A stretch of 64,000 bases of DNA from Gymnogyps californianus (lineage: Eukaryota > Chordata > Aves > Accipitriformes > Cathartidae), in the NCBI RefSeq assembly GCF_018139145.2, contig NC_059479.1, forward strand, positions 7,068,001 through 7,132,000. Direction: 5' to 3'. Made by a program: the position numbers and the translations under genes. Below the pieces are notes generated by a model, which saw only the letters and a program-made list of their open reading frames with translations, made no database searches and was not told the origin of the DNA. This document shows positions 48,855 through 60,463 of this stretch, one piece after another (within the stretch, counting starts at the first letter, position 1; each line of letters starts with the position of its first letter).

Positions 48855-51800
48855 CTTACCACTTACCTTGGGAAAGGCATATACTTTATGAACAAACTCT
48901 GTTTCATTTTTCCATTGCAAGAACAACTTCATTGACCTGCACTCTGCTGGACTATGTTCATTTTTCTTATCCTTCTGCTATAGAAAGATAAACTAAGGAG
49001 TTTATCAAATTAAAATTTTCTGAATGTTACATTTGCACATCCTCAGCTCCTTAACTTTGTCCCCTCATACAAAATGAACCAATCTTCTAGTCCATAGGTG
49101 AAAGGAGAAAAGTGGTCCTTTCTCACTGCCAAAGACTTTTACAATAAATAAGTGTATTATTTCTAGTCTTTGCATCTCTCTGGTTCTCTGGCATGCTAAG
49201 TCAGAAACTCTGTGTCATTCCTACATTATACTCAGCTATAAGTTTAATTATGTTATTTTAATTAAATCCATAATCATAGCATTAATGTTTTCTGATTTTG
49301 GGGGTGTTTCAAACATAGTAATTTTGTTGAACCTCAGGCTTTTAGTTACCTGGCTTTTTTTTCACTCCAAGTCACTTCCTTGATAAGAATTAAAATATTT
49401 GCTATTTCTACAGAGGATAAATTTTCTTATTAAAAAAAATGAGAGGCTGAATTCCTTCTTAAAACAATATTATTTATATCTTCTCAGTTATACTATCAAG
49501 CAAGTAGATTAAAACTGATTAAAATAAGCTTGAGGGGGAAAAAGAAAATAAGAATCAAACCTACTATTTTTGAAAATTTAGCCTCCTATTCTGAATTATA
49601 TCAGAGAATAAATATAGTGACTTTCCACATACTTTGATAAAAAGGCAGCTCAATACATTTAAAAGATATTTCAGTCTATCATTCAGATAAGCAAAAAACA
49701 AATGAGATATTGGAATTACAAACCAACAATTTATTCAGACTCAGAAATTGAATAGCTTGGCAATTCCCCTTAAAAACAATATAAATCATATTTTGAATCT
49801 ACTTTTAAATCTGATTTTTATGGTTTCACTGCTCTTTAAGAGGATTTGTCATAATTATGCTGAAAAAGCATTATCATCAATCAAAATGCACAATTTTTCC
49901 AGAAAAAGATTTGAATTTCTAATTTCAAGAGGGGGAAAAAAAAATCTGTGCTCTCATTTGCTAATATTTTTCTTACTAATCATGTTTATCAGGGTTAGAG
50001 AGTGTACTTGTCTCTTCTTTATTTATCAAATTATTAATTTTTCCAAGAAGCCTACAATTTTTCTTAGTATGAAATAATAACTGAAGTTCACAGATTATTG
50101 AGCAGGCAAGGCAGTTGGAGATGCATTTTTGTAAGAGTACCTCTCAATCATTTAAAAACTCAGTAGCTGGGCTGAACTTCTATTGTAACTCCAACACAGA
50201 TATTTAGCTAAAAGAAACAATTCCAGAGTTTTCAGACAAGCCCACGATAGCAACGCATAATCCTTAAAATTGTAACACTGATATTACTTTAGACCCTTTT
50301 ATGGTAAGATAAAAATTTTTAAGGTTGAACAGACAGATTCCACAAATTCTCACAGCAGCTGTCTTACAGAGGAATTCCACTCAGTTTCTGGTTTTCTTTG
50401 AAAGACCATTGTAGTAGGAATCTGCAGCTTAATTCTTGTTAAATATTTTACCAATGGATTAGAACTGTGAAAGTGCTTTCTCTCACGAAGTGGTGTGGAA
50501 ATACTGTCTTCTCTGTGTTTCCTGAAATAACTTCTCATACTTGCAATTAATTTAAAAAGATTATCCTGGGACTTTCCAGGGCACAGAAGTTAAAAGATAA
50601 ATTGTGTTGCTCATCTAAATGTTAGGATATGCATGCTAATCTGACATTTATAAGCAAGGAATGTAATAAAAACTTTCTGGAGCAGGAAAGACACTGTTGT
50701 ACACTGGGTGGCTTTAGGCTAGTTGAGACTATTCATACGACTACTCATTACTCAACTCTCTTCTAACGAAAATTCTATTTACTTTAATTTCTGTCATTGT
50801 TCATACACCTGATTCATAAGTCTAAATGGTTTTATGCTCTCATTTTACCTATTAAAAGTTCCAACTGACAGTATAGTACCTCATTTCATGTTAAGAGTAC
50901 AATTTCTAATTAAATGCTCAGATATTACAGCAGGATCTGAGTTTCAGGGATGACTTCTTCAGAAAAAATTTGGGGACAGTTAGCAATATTTTATTGTATT
51001 TTAGTATTAATGATATTTTCTGTTCTCAAAGGTAGTCATAAAAGGTTTTTTTATCCAACATGTATAATTTGACCAAGTACAGTCCAAGCTTCTCTCCCAT
51101 TGTCTTTTTTTCTGTGAGCTTTAATGTAGGTTTAAGTTTTTCCTTGCTCATTTAGTACTTGGCTATTATAGAAGCTTTTTCATTTTTAAGTAACTTCCCC
51201 ATTTGATAGCACTTTCAATATCGTTCTAGATATTTAATATATGGAATGCATATTGATTTTTTGGCAGATAATTTTGTTTCATACCTCTTTTATGTAGGGA
51301 CATTAACTTATAAAGTACTAAATTCTTTAAAGCTAGTCAGTGAGGCCAAGTCCATAAATTCTGAAAAACGGGAAAGCACAGGGGCAATTCAAATGAATTA
51401 TAAGAGAACTGAAAACTTGAGGCAATGGTATACTTTTATACTGCTTATTAATTCAGAATTAAGAATATAAAGTGCTTTTAAGTAATTATCCATTACATAA
51501 AGGCACAAGAGACATAGAAGTGAAAAAAATAAACCCAACATGTAAAATGATAACAACAAAAACAACAGTCCTAGGGTAAATACTCAGTTCTGTGATGTCT
51601 TTGTTGCATAAAGGTCTATACTGAAGTCTGATTACATAGAGAAGCACCCTACTCCGCTATTCTTGTTGCATATGAGTGTTTTCAGTATTAACATTCATGG
51701 AGTATATATTGTTGACTTCACTGTGCTAGATGGATTCGGTATGGGAGTCAGCGTATTTATCCTATCTAGGCAGGGACTTTTTCTTCATTGAAACCACATT

Positions 51801-52501
51801 AAGTACAGAGAATGACGAAGTCCACAGTGACCACAGCAATGCTCGGTGTGCTCTTCATATCAAAGTTCTGTCTTCTCCTTTCTGTTTAGACCCTGCACAT
51901 GGGAAGAGTTGGACTCTACATTCATTTTCTCTTGTGAATTCTAAGGACATTACAGATTTTCACAATGCTTAAGAAATCTTATGTCGTAAATGATGACAAA
52001 GCCCAGTACTGGAGAGACTGTTGTGGCGTCTCCAACTTGGGGGAGCACACTGCTTAAAATCTGGGCCCTTGATGTCAACCCAGTGATTCAGAGACCTACT
52101 GAAGTGCCAAAGTTACCTCGGTCACTATGGAAACATAGGGACTTCTAACAGCTGATCCACAGTGGGTGGAAGAATTGGCATTGGCAATGCATAGAACTGT
52201 CTAATACCAAACAGTAGGGGAATGTGTGTGTTACTGTCTGGGTCTTAGCCGTCTGACTTAGAGCTGCACACAAATGCTTCATTGCTTTGCTGACTGTGGA
52301 CTTCTCCTGAGAGAAGCTGCTTAACTGACAACAAATATTACACTGCTGCCATATAAAAAACAAAAACAAAGCCCCAAAATAAATAAATCTAATGGCAGGT
52401 GTACTTCTCAAAGTTAATTTAGTAAGGCAAATTCCCACATTACCAGCACTATTTCAGCAACTATATAACAGTTATGCTTTCTTTTTTAACAGCAGCAACA
52501 A

Positions 52502-52516
52502 CCCCCCCCCCCCCCC
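52502..52516. repeat. Poly-C tract (15)
   Basis: Fifteen consecutive C preceded by an imperfect (CAR)n stretch (cagcagcaacaa). It is the longest of the three C-runs in the window. Confidence 0.95.
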
Positions 52517-54390
52517 AAGTTGATTCACTTCAAACAGAATGCCTTATGCCTATTCTTTCCCTCAAATCAAAGATTTGTTACGTCTGTTGTTTACATGGGT
52601 GTGGTAAGGCTAGTTAGGTGGGAGTGCTGATTCTCAGTGCAGAAGTATAATGGCTCATCTGGATGTTAGTTCATGACTGGAACTTCTTGGCTTCCTACAA
52701 AGCGATGAAGTTAGTAAAATCCCAGTTGGGCAACAACTATGCAGGAACAAAGTAGGTTTTTTCATAGCGATAGGGAATTCCAAATCAACTCACCTTTTCC
52801 CTTCATGCTCATGTCTACGTGCCTGCAGGCAGCACAATATAACGTACTGCTTTGTGTGTGCACATTTCATCCAGAATTTTAATTACTATGCCCCAAATTC
52901 TCAGTTTCACATTTAGCAGATGCTACCTAACCAGTAACACAGACAAAGAAATAAACAGCAGTCATTTAACAGACATGCAAGGTCTCCTTGAGCTTCGTTC
53001 TATTTACCTCTTCCTCCTGTAATTATGACGTTTCCAAATCTTGTATTTAGACTTTTTCCTACAAAACGCTTCAGGCAGAATAAATGCAGTGATGACCTGT
53101 TTACCTGACAAAGATCTTACTTCACTTCATCATATGATGAAAATGTATTTAATTTCCGTTGACTAACATTTCATGAATGCTCACTAAGAAGGTGCATAAT
53201 AGGGTGAAATACATGCTTGTCACAATATTATGTCCAACTTAAAAATTTCACCTCTTTTTCTGGTTAAATATTAGTTCCTTTTTCTTTATGTAATGCTGTC
53301 TAACAGACAGAAAACATTAGCATGTTTTTAAAAACTGCAGGTACCTAGAAAACCTTTAGAACTCAAGTTTTCTTTAAGAATCAGGAGAAAAACTTAAGGA
53401 TTCATTCATGTGACACAATGATCCTCACATAGAAAGTCACAATAGTGCAGACTTTTCTAATATTTTCATTATTGTGTGCATGTGCACCTGATTTTATCAC
53501 AGCATTTAGACTCAACTACTTCAACAGTCATATTTTTCCGCTATACTCTTTGGATAAAATTGTTCTCAAATCAAGTAGCATCCTTGATCAAATTACCAAA
53601 AATAATTTGGGACAGATATTAAGAATAGACCCAGTAGCATGCTATTGGAGATTAAGATGGAAGATTGAAAGGATGCTTACTGAGAGAAATGTCTTTTTAA
53701 GAATATGTAAAGGAAAGACATACGGAACTTCTTGTTGGCTCTGTGAGAAGAGTGACATGGGATGGCAAGGATGGCAGCAAATTGTTCATGCCACACACAC
53801 TGGAAATTAAGGAAAAAAAAGAGCATCAAAATGCTGGCAACAGGTACAACATGCAGTATTCCTTGAAATGCAGACAAAATTATGGTAAAATATTCGCTAC
53901 CAAATGGGTATGACAACAAATAGGATCTTGTGACATACATGTGGCATACCTGTGGGGTTTTTTAAAGCTCCCTGGTATGATTTTGCATCACAGTAAACTA
54001 CATGATACTGAACTTAGCCTATTAAATTCAGGCAGATAAAAGGGTGAGTGGATTATATCTGCTTTAGAGCCTGTGATTCCAGAAAGTCTAGATACCAAAT
54101 TAAATTCTTATACAACTACATTATCTCCTGTTTAGCCACTGTATATATCTATCTCTACAAATTACTATCTTCTTTCATATCTGACAGTCAGTTGTAGTCT
54201 GTATTAGTGATTACACAAATAATATGCCATCCTTACTAATTGGTTTTGCATCATGTTGAATTTTGTGGAAAATCTGCCTAAGCTCAGCAGCAGGAATACA
54301 AGGTGATTGTTTGCTGCATTTCAAGTGCAGCTTCAGAGACTGAAAGGAAGGAAAGGTAATATTCAGAGAGACATTCTATTCAATTTTACA

Positions 54391-54430
54391 CTTTTTAAAA
54401 TAGTTTTTTTCAATAAGCTTTTTAAAATAG
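54391..54430. repeat. 13-bp direct repeat, period 27
   Basis: The 13-mer ctttttaaaatag occurs at 54391-54403 and 54418-54430, with similar T-rich sequence between. It fits a local duplication in AT-rich DNA. Confidence 0.75.
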
Positions 54431-56330
54431 GTTTTGGTTATATAAAACTTTGTTTTTAGCAATTATTTTAACAAGCCAGACATTAGTACATCTGATGACT
54501 AGCATGTATAGACACTATAAATTGAACAGTGGAACCTCTCAGTCGAATCCATCCTTCTTTAGATGTGCAGAAGGAAGGGTGCATTCAGCTTTTCTTTGGG
54601 AATCTGCACCCCACAAAAAAAAAAAAGCTACAGAGAAATGAAGATTGTCTTTTCAGGAGAATGCAAAACTATAGGATTTTGAAGTATGTACTGTCCATAA
54701 GGATTTGGAAGAGGTGTCTTCTCCCTGTCAGATATATAATTGGCTGAGTATCTAAGGGAAGTGAGGTACTCTAAGAAAAAGGCTATTCCAGCTAATTTAA
54801 GATTGCCGACCCCTTGCCTGTTGGGTACTGCTTGATATTGAATTTTGCCTAAAGCTAATGGGGTTTGGTTTTATGCTAGGCTATCCTTTTATGTCAGTTT
54901 CTTCCAATTCACTGTTTATTAGATCATATTTTAATTAGATTAAACATAGCAGTTTCTTCTTATAGTACCTTGGAAACTCCACATTCGGGCACATTTGCTC
55001 CAGGGCATTGCAGGTATCACTGGTAGCTGCTTTCACAGATCGACATGCCATAACACTGAATATAGCAGCACAAATTGCATTAGTTTGCCATGAATTGTTT
55101 AAATATTCTGGCTGGTAAGATAATGATGTTTTGTAAAAGCCTGTCTCATATGCTGACTGTATTAGAATTCAGTCATTTCCTTAGTGTATCCTTCTCAAGA
55201 ACTGCATAGGATGTCTACGGGGCTATCATTGAATATTAAACGAATAGAAAGAATTCTAGGATTTTTTATTTCTTCTTCTTGAGTTATGTCAGGGTTGAGG
55301 AAGTACTCTGTGTAACAGTCAAGACAGTGTTTAGCTCATGATGGATATCAACAGAGTAGCTGCTATCATTTCTACGGTTATCCCTTTGAAAGTCTCATCT
55401 GCATTTCAAGTCTGATACAATCATCTTTGTGTCTTGGAAGTCAGTTAAAGCACAGAAAAGCTTGCTGCAAGTCGCTCCTCAACAAAAGCACTGATCTTGT
55501 CTGATTGCTTGTCATTTACTGTAGAAAACTCTTCTCCCCAAACTGACAAGTATCACAAATAGTTGTATGCTATAAGACAAATCAGCTCTAAAGTTTCATG
55601 CCACAGACTCATTTTAGATATAACTTCAGGTTTGCTGTAGATAATCCATATGCTCATCAGGATGCTCATCATCCAAAGGATGGTGCTTGTAAAAAAACCA
55701 AAAACAAATAAACACTAAAACACCTCTAAGGAGAGGGAATCCTCAAAAGCCACACCAGCTCTATTGTTACGCAGATGAAGGCACATCTGCCTTAGACAGG
55801 ATAGTGGACCTGTGAATTCAGAATCAGTACTTCTGACCCTACTCTCTTGCACGTGATGCTCCTCCAGGTTTCTGCTAGGCTCTTAGTCTTTATTAAAAGC
55901 AATTTATCCTTGTTCTGCATGCACTGGGTGAGGGATCAAGATTCCCATATCCCTAAGGCTGACTGGAGGCCTTGATTCTCCGCAATGGGTCACCAAAGGA
56001 CTAATTTGACCCATGAGGTAATAACCTTTTAATTTTTCTAGCTGGATAATTTGTCTTCATCTGGTTATTTCCATGGAACTCTGACACATAAAAAGTAAAG
56101 AGGAGTATAGAAGCAGTCACTTAGTCTACCTGACAAGATGGTAACTTTCTCAAACCAGTCTATTATGAACACCTACAGCTGTTTGAGACTAGCATTTAGA
56201 CTGATATTCAAAACGTGGTTTCAGAAATACTCTTTCTCTTTCCTTTTTATCTCTTCAGCCTGTAAATAGATTACAAATGGAACTGCAAAAGCAGACTGCA
56301 GCAGCTTATACACACTTAGCAGAACTGGTG

Positions 56331-56351
56331 AATCCTTCCTGTGGAAGGATT
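56331..56351. repeat. Perfect 9-bp hairpin, 3-nt loop
   Basis: Arm aatccttcc (56331-56339), loop tgt, arm ggaaggatt (56343-56351), an exact reverse complement. It is less AT-rich than the other palindromes here, so a little less likely to be chance. Confidence 0.8.
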
Positions 56352-57039
56352 AAAAGCTGTTAGGTCAGTATTTGCAGAATCATATCCTGTTTTTTCCCAG
56401 TTCATAACTCAGCTGGAAGCTGAAGTCTAACTTGATTTCCAACAACCAAATCAACATTTGAATACAAGTCTGACTTATACAGAGAGAAAATAATTATATT
56501 TAATAAGCATGCGTTAAATGAGATGTTGGATGCTCTGTAGGTTAGAAGACAAACAAACTCTTAAGAGAATAACAGCAGAATTGCGTGTTAATGGCCGTGA
56601 TCAACAATTTCACATCTGGAACTCTGCCATTGCTCTAATTCAGAAAAAAGGTAAACCCAAAATTAAGCAGAGTTTTTTTAAAAGCTTATATTATTTTAAT
56701 TAATCTTTGCTCCTCTCTGTTTTTTAACCAGGACAAGAAAAGAATATCAGCTGTGCTGCCAGAAAATACTGTCATAAAGTTTCCAGTGCTGTTGTACTTG
56801 TTTACTGAATAGATTTTTTTTCCTTTTTGCATTTTAAGTGTTTAACAGTTTAAAATACTTCAATGGTGAAGCACGCACATAACAAGGAAATATAAAAAAA
56901 ACCCCTATATAATATTAACATTTCATTACGAGAATTTTATTACATCACATTCTATTAAAAAAAAAAATATCCAAACCCAAAGGATGCAAATTCTCTCTCC
57001 ATCTTCTGTAAGAACTGAAACAACAGAAATAAAAGAACA

Positions 57040-58160
57040 AGTGCTATCTAATCCAGTATCTAACTGAGAACAAAGGTCTGTTTAGCCCCCAAGCAGTGGC
57101 CAATAGCAAGTATATGGAGAAATATATTTTCTAGTAACATAGTATACTGTGGTACTCTGCCATCTTCTAGCGATCTTTATCAAAGGAACGTGTCTATTTC
57201 ACAGTACTGGTAGATTTTTGTTTGACATGCTGTTCTAATCAGTAGTATAACTCCCATTGTCTTAGCATTCACTGAATCTAGAAGCAACAAGTTTCATTGT
57301 TAAACTATGTGTTCTCTTGAGAGTGATGTGCTATATTAAGAATTTCCTCTTTTTCTTGTTTTGAAGCTGTCAGTTGCTAGGTTTTTTTGATTACCTCTAG
57401 TTCTTGTATTCCAAAAGATGGTGAAATATAACTCCCTATTCACTGACTCCATGCCACTCATGACTTTTATAGGCCTTGGTAAAAACCTGGTGGTCTTTTT
57501 GCTCACCAAAAAAACCTTGTCAGATTAGCTGTATGGAAATCATTCCACATGTTTTTACTTTTCTATACTACTACTACTTTTACTGTTTTACTCTTTTACT
57601 TTTATTATATGAATGACCTGTAACGCACGAAGGATTCACAGGCATACAATGGATTTCTGTGCTGAAGCAATGATGTTTTCAGTTTTGCTCTCTATTCATT
57701 TCCCAACAATGGTTAACATTCAATTGCTTTGTGTCTGCCACTGAGCTGATGTTTTCGTAGAATTGTCTGTCATAATTCCAGCAACATATTTCTAAGTGAT
57801 AACAGCTTGATCAGAGCCCAACACTGTAGATGCAAATTGAGAATTTTTTCTCATTGTAAATTGTTTTTATGTCTATCAGCATCATATTTTATCTGCCATT
57901 TTATTGCCACTTTCTCAAACTTGCAATAAAACCTCCTTTTTATTAACATCAATAGATTAGAAACAACAGAAAAACTTGTAACTTATTAAAGTTTTATTTC
58001 CAGTTCATTTCTGAATATAGGATCCAGTACAGATCCCTCTGAACAACCCTCCTCCACTGTAAAAACTGACCTAGTCCCCAAGCAACTTAACTTCTTTAGA
58101 AGCCTTTAGTGAGGGATGTTGTCAAAGCTTTTTGTCATGGTATTATTAATCAATGACATC
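57040..58160 (-). mobile_element. Ancient CR1-type LINE, 3' UTR plus reverse-transcriptase end (minus strand)
   Basis: About 1.1 kb is collinear with the reverse complement of an old CR1 family. From the left it shows a 3' UTR-like part (tctaatccagtatc at 57049, gcagtggccaatagca at 57093), then blocks resembling the element's 'ttcctctttttcttgttttgaa' and 'tagttcttgtattcc' words (57344-57410), then 'ccctattcactgactcc...catgactttta'. Further right come words from the RT domain, such as 'gagctgatgttttc...gaattgtc', 'catctgccattttattgcc' and 'gatccagtacagatccctctgaa'. On the minus strand at about 58095-58133 it reads KSFDNIPH, a stop, then RLLKK, which is the degenerate form of the (S/Q)KAFDKVPH motif of CR1 reverse transcriptase. 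Stops and frameshifts make it inactive. The element fades out at about 58160, left of the LTR at 58,266. Confidence 0.8.
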
Positions 58161-58260
58161 TTCTCCTCTTCCCTGTTCCTCTTACCTGGACTTGCTTTGT
58201 TTTTTCTCTCCATTTAGATAATCCTATTGTAAGTGACCAGCCCTTCCTTCACTTCCCTTC
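58161..58260. other. Pyrimidine-rich spacer between CR1 and LTR
   Basis: C/T-rich sequence leads up to the LTR insertion point. It may be the further, unrecognisable 5' part of the CR1 copy on the left, but I cannot align it by eye. There is no coding content. Confidence 0.5.
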
Positions 58261-58265
58261 CTGCC
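58261..58265. repeat. Target-site duplication, left copy (CTGCC)
   Basis: The five bases just left of the LTR resemble the five just right of it (CTACC, 58529-58533) at 4 of 5 positions. This is the footprint expected for a 5-bp ERVL-type integration with one later mutation. Confidence 0.55.
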
Positions 58266-58528
58266 TGTCGTGGTTTAACCCCAGTAGGCAGCTAAGCACC
58301 ACACAGCCGCTCGCTCACTCCCCCAGAGTGGGATGGGGGAGAGAATTGGAAGAGTAAAAGTGAGAAAACTCATGGGCTGAGATAAAGACAGTTGAATAGG
58401 TAAAGCAAAAGCCACACGTGCAAGCAAAGCAAAACAAGGAATTCATTCACTACTTCCCATCGGCAGGCACGTGTTCAGCCATCTCCAGGAAAGCAGGGCT
58501 CCATCGGGTGTAACATAAAACCAGCACA
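58266..58528 (-). mobile_element. Solo LTR of an avian endogenous retrovirus, internally deleted
   Basis: It starts with tgtcgtggtttaaccccagt, the same first 20 bases as the LTR at 60,123, and continues with cagctaagcaccac and cagccgctcgctcactcccc, the U5 end of a common neoavian LTR read in reverse. The R/U5-side blocks follow (aactcatgggctgagataaag, gcaaaacaaggaattcattc, catctccaggaaagcagggct). At about 58515 the sequence jumps straight to aaaaccagcaca, the opposite LTR terminus, so the expected U3 promoter part is missing. The polyadenylation signal position reads ATTCAA on the minus strand (58392-58397) instead of ATTAAA. The length of 263 bases is far shorter than the 605 of the neighbouring LTR. 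It carries no viral genes and no promoter, so it is inert. Confidence 0.85.
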
Positions 58529-58533
58529 CTACC
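58529..58533. repeat. Target-site duplication, right copy (CTACC)
   Basis: It matches the left flank CTGCC at 4 of 5 bases. The agreement supports aaaaccagcaca at 58517-58528 as the true right end of the LTR. Confidence 0.55.
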
Positions 58534-60117
58534 ACCTGCTCAAATCAGACACATATAAAGCAACTTGTCTGGTGAGCAGAAGAAAAAAATGAAGTCTACT
58601 CTCATGGTTTTCTGGTTGTTGTCCTCTAAACACTCCTCCCTCACGACTCAGTAACCTCAGCTGTTCCCTTCCCCCTATGGCATCCTCACCAGGCATGACC
58701 AGTCAAGGAATATTCCTGTATTCCTCTGTCTCTTATGAGCCAAAATCTGCTGATTGGACAGCACTTTTACGTCAGTATGTTTTCAAAAATATTGGCGTAG
58801 TAATGCACTAGATCCTATATGTGTAAATATAGTGCAGTATATAGAACCAAATAATATAGGAAGGTTAGGAACAGAAGTTGCTGCATATGAAATGCACCAT
58901 TACAACATAAACTAAAGAAAGTAAATAAAAATCTAATACAAGTAGCTTTGTTTAACTGGGGAAGAGTGTATTTTGCAAACAAGTACAGTCTATAGGTAAT
59001 TATAGAATAGAAAGATAGAATAACAACAAATAGGGTAACATTTACCATAAAAGAACAGAAGCCTATTAATATTGAAGAGACTTAGAAAAGATCTTGTGAG
59101 AACTTGCCCTCATATTTTTGTAAAGAAAGTTCCATAGCATATCCTTTTTTCCTGAGCCAAATGGAAGAACTACTGAGAAAGATTTATGTAAGTGTTTGTA
59201 TGGCTTTCCATATGCCACAGTTTAATAGACACTAGCAGGTCTGTTTATATCATCATTTTTCCTCTTTAAAAAAAAAAATTGCTCTTTGCTAGTTTTCATA
59301 TGTTCCCTAAAGATTTTCATCTTGCAAATAAAAGAGCTTAATTATTTCTATAATGGAAGGATTAGCGTTCCCATGAGCAGATTCTTTCTGTTTAAAAATC
59401 ATTGTAGGTATAATAAAATGCAAGTAGTTCATGACCAATGCAGCTGCTTCACAAATTACTGGAGTTAAAAAAAAACAAGCAAACAGCAAGAGAAAAGACA
59501 TCCTTAAAAAGAGAGGATTAAAAATAAAACTAAACAAAACTAATGCCATTAATGGATAGTAGCATTCAGGTCAAGACCACGGAGAATAAATTAGTCGAGA
59601 AAAGTGTAATACAATAGCTGACACCTAAACAACCTTTAATGTTTTTGTCGTTTTTCACTATATCCTTGCAAGAGAGGTTTAGGGGTATTACATAACAGCT
59701 GCCAAGAGAATTTCTCTCCACTGCAGCTAAAGCATGCTGAACGCTTTTATACATACATCATATTTTATTATATATTGGCAAATGAATTTGGGTTTCTCTG
59801 TTCTCATTTACATCAGTGTAACTACTGGCTTCAGACGATTCATGTTTTACACCTCTGAATGATGGGTCAGCGTCTAGTTCGTGAGTAGAAAGTTACCTAC
59901 CTAATGAAAGTGACATCACAACAGTGTGTCCTATTGTCTGGTTCCCCTGATAGGGTTATGTTCATTTTAAACAGAAAGCACAACAGATTCAATTCATTGA
60001 AGACAAGGAATCTGCCAAAGCTCCATTCTGGAGTGAAGTTCCATTGGACAGATGGAGTTGTTTGTCTATCTATTCCTTTCTATAGGGCTTTGCCTTCCAA
60101 AAGCTGCAACAAGTTAA
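58534..60117. other. Non-coding DNA between the two LTRs
   Basis: No gag, pro, pol or env coding sequence, primer-binding site or polypurine tract is recognisable, so this is host DNA rather than a proviral interior. Short minus-strand frames (58815-59048, 59307-59549) are phenylalanine- and leucine-rich by AT composition. Short A-runs of 9-10 bases occur at about 59270-59278 and 59467-59475. Confidence 0.75.
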
Positions 60118-60122
60118 CAAGA
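60118..60122. repeat. Target-site duplication, left copy (CAAGA)
   Basis: The five bases before the LTR are identical to the five after it (60728-60732). A perfect 5-bp duplication is typical of ERVL (class III) integration. Confidence 0.85.
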
Positions 60123-60208
60123 TGTCGTGGTTTAACCCCAGTCAGCAACTCAGCACCAGGCAGCCGCTTCCCCCTCCCCAATCCCAGTGGGGTGAGGAGG
60201 AGGAAAGG

Positions 60209-60224
60209 AAAAAAAAAAAAAAAA
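60209..60224. repeat. Poly-A tract (16) inside the LTR
   Basis: Sixteen A on the plus strand (T-run in LTR sense) in the U5 part of the LTR. Together with an adjacent gga-rich stretch it creates a lysine-rich spurious frame. Confidence 0.9.
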
Positions 60225-60253
60225 GTAAAACTCGTGGGTTGAGATAAGAACGG

Positions 60254-60259
60254 TTTAAT
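60254..60259 (-). promoter_or_regulatory. LTR polyadenylation signal ATTAAA
   Basis: The plus strand reads TTTAAT, so the minus strand carries ATTAAA. It lies downstream of the TATA box in the expected place for the end of R. The matching site in the LTR at 58,266 is mutated. Confidence 0.7.
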
Positions 60260-60271
60260 AACTAAAGTAAA

Positions 60272-60320
60272 ATATAATACTAACAATAATAATAATGAAA
60301 TATAATAATAATAGTAATGA
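60272..60320. repeat. (AAT)n microsatellite inside the LTR
   Basis: An imperfect AAT/ATA triplet run. This family of LTRs normally carries a TTA-rich stretch at this position, so the microsatellite grew from LTR sequence. It is followed by a G10 run at 60345-60354. Confidence 0.85.
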
Positions 60321-60455
60321 AAAGGAATATAACAAAAAAAGGAAGGGGGGGGGGAGAAAAAAACCAGTGATGCACAATGCAATTGCTCACCACCCGCTGA
60401 CCGATGCCGTTAGTTCCCGAGCCACGATCCGTACCTCCCGGACAACTCCCCCCTG

Positions 60456-60463
60456 TTTATATA
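60456..60463 (-). promoter_or_regulatory. LTR TATA box (TATATAAA)
   Basis: The plus strand tttatata is TATATAAA on the minus strand, preceded in LTR sense by catgcccag. It is the core promoter of the retroviral LTR and appears unmutated. The distance to the polyadenylation signal, about 200 bases, fits an R region between them. Confidence 0.75.

Larger units (their letters stand above)
41431..56989. other. AT-rich non-coding DNA, no gene seen
   Basis: No gene is recognised. Plus-strand open frames of 103-121 codons (45341-45652, 49748-50077, 53445-53810) show AT-driven composition (many F, I, K, N, Y, S) and no motif. The stretch has poly-T tracts at 43783-43795 and 44300-44313, poly-C tracts at 44630-44643 and 52502-52516, an imperfect long hairpin at 44226-44261, a 19-bp tandem duplication at 46901-46938, a (TTA)n patch at 48838-48854, a 27-bp-period duplication at 54391-54430, and a perfect hairpin at 56331-56351. 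The 51730-52330 stretch is less AT-rich but shows no recognisable family. Confidence 0.7.

Noticed and set aside
53445..53810. 121-codon plus-strand open frame, overlapped by a minus-strand 87-codon frame
   Set aside because: Both strands are open, AT-driven composition, no recognised domain. Treated as chance.
59904..60242. 112-codon plus-strand frame ending in a lysine run, and the 100-codon minus-strand frame at 60080-60382
   Set aside because: Both run into the LTR and its poly-A/poly-G tracts, so they are by-products of the repeat.
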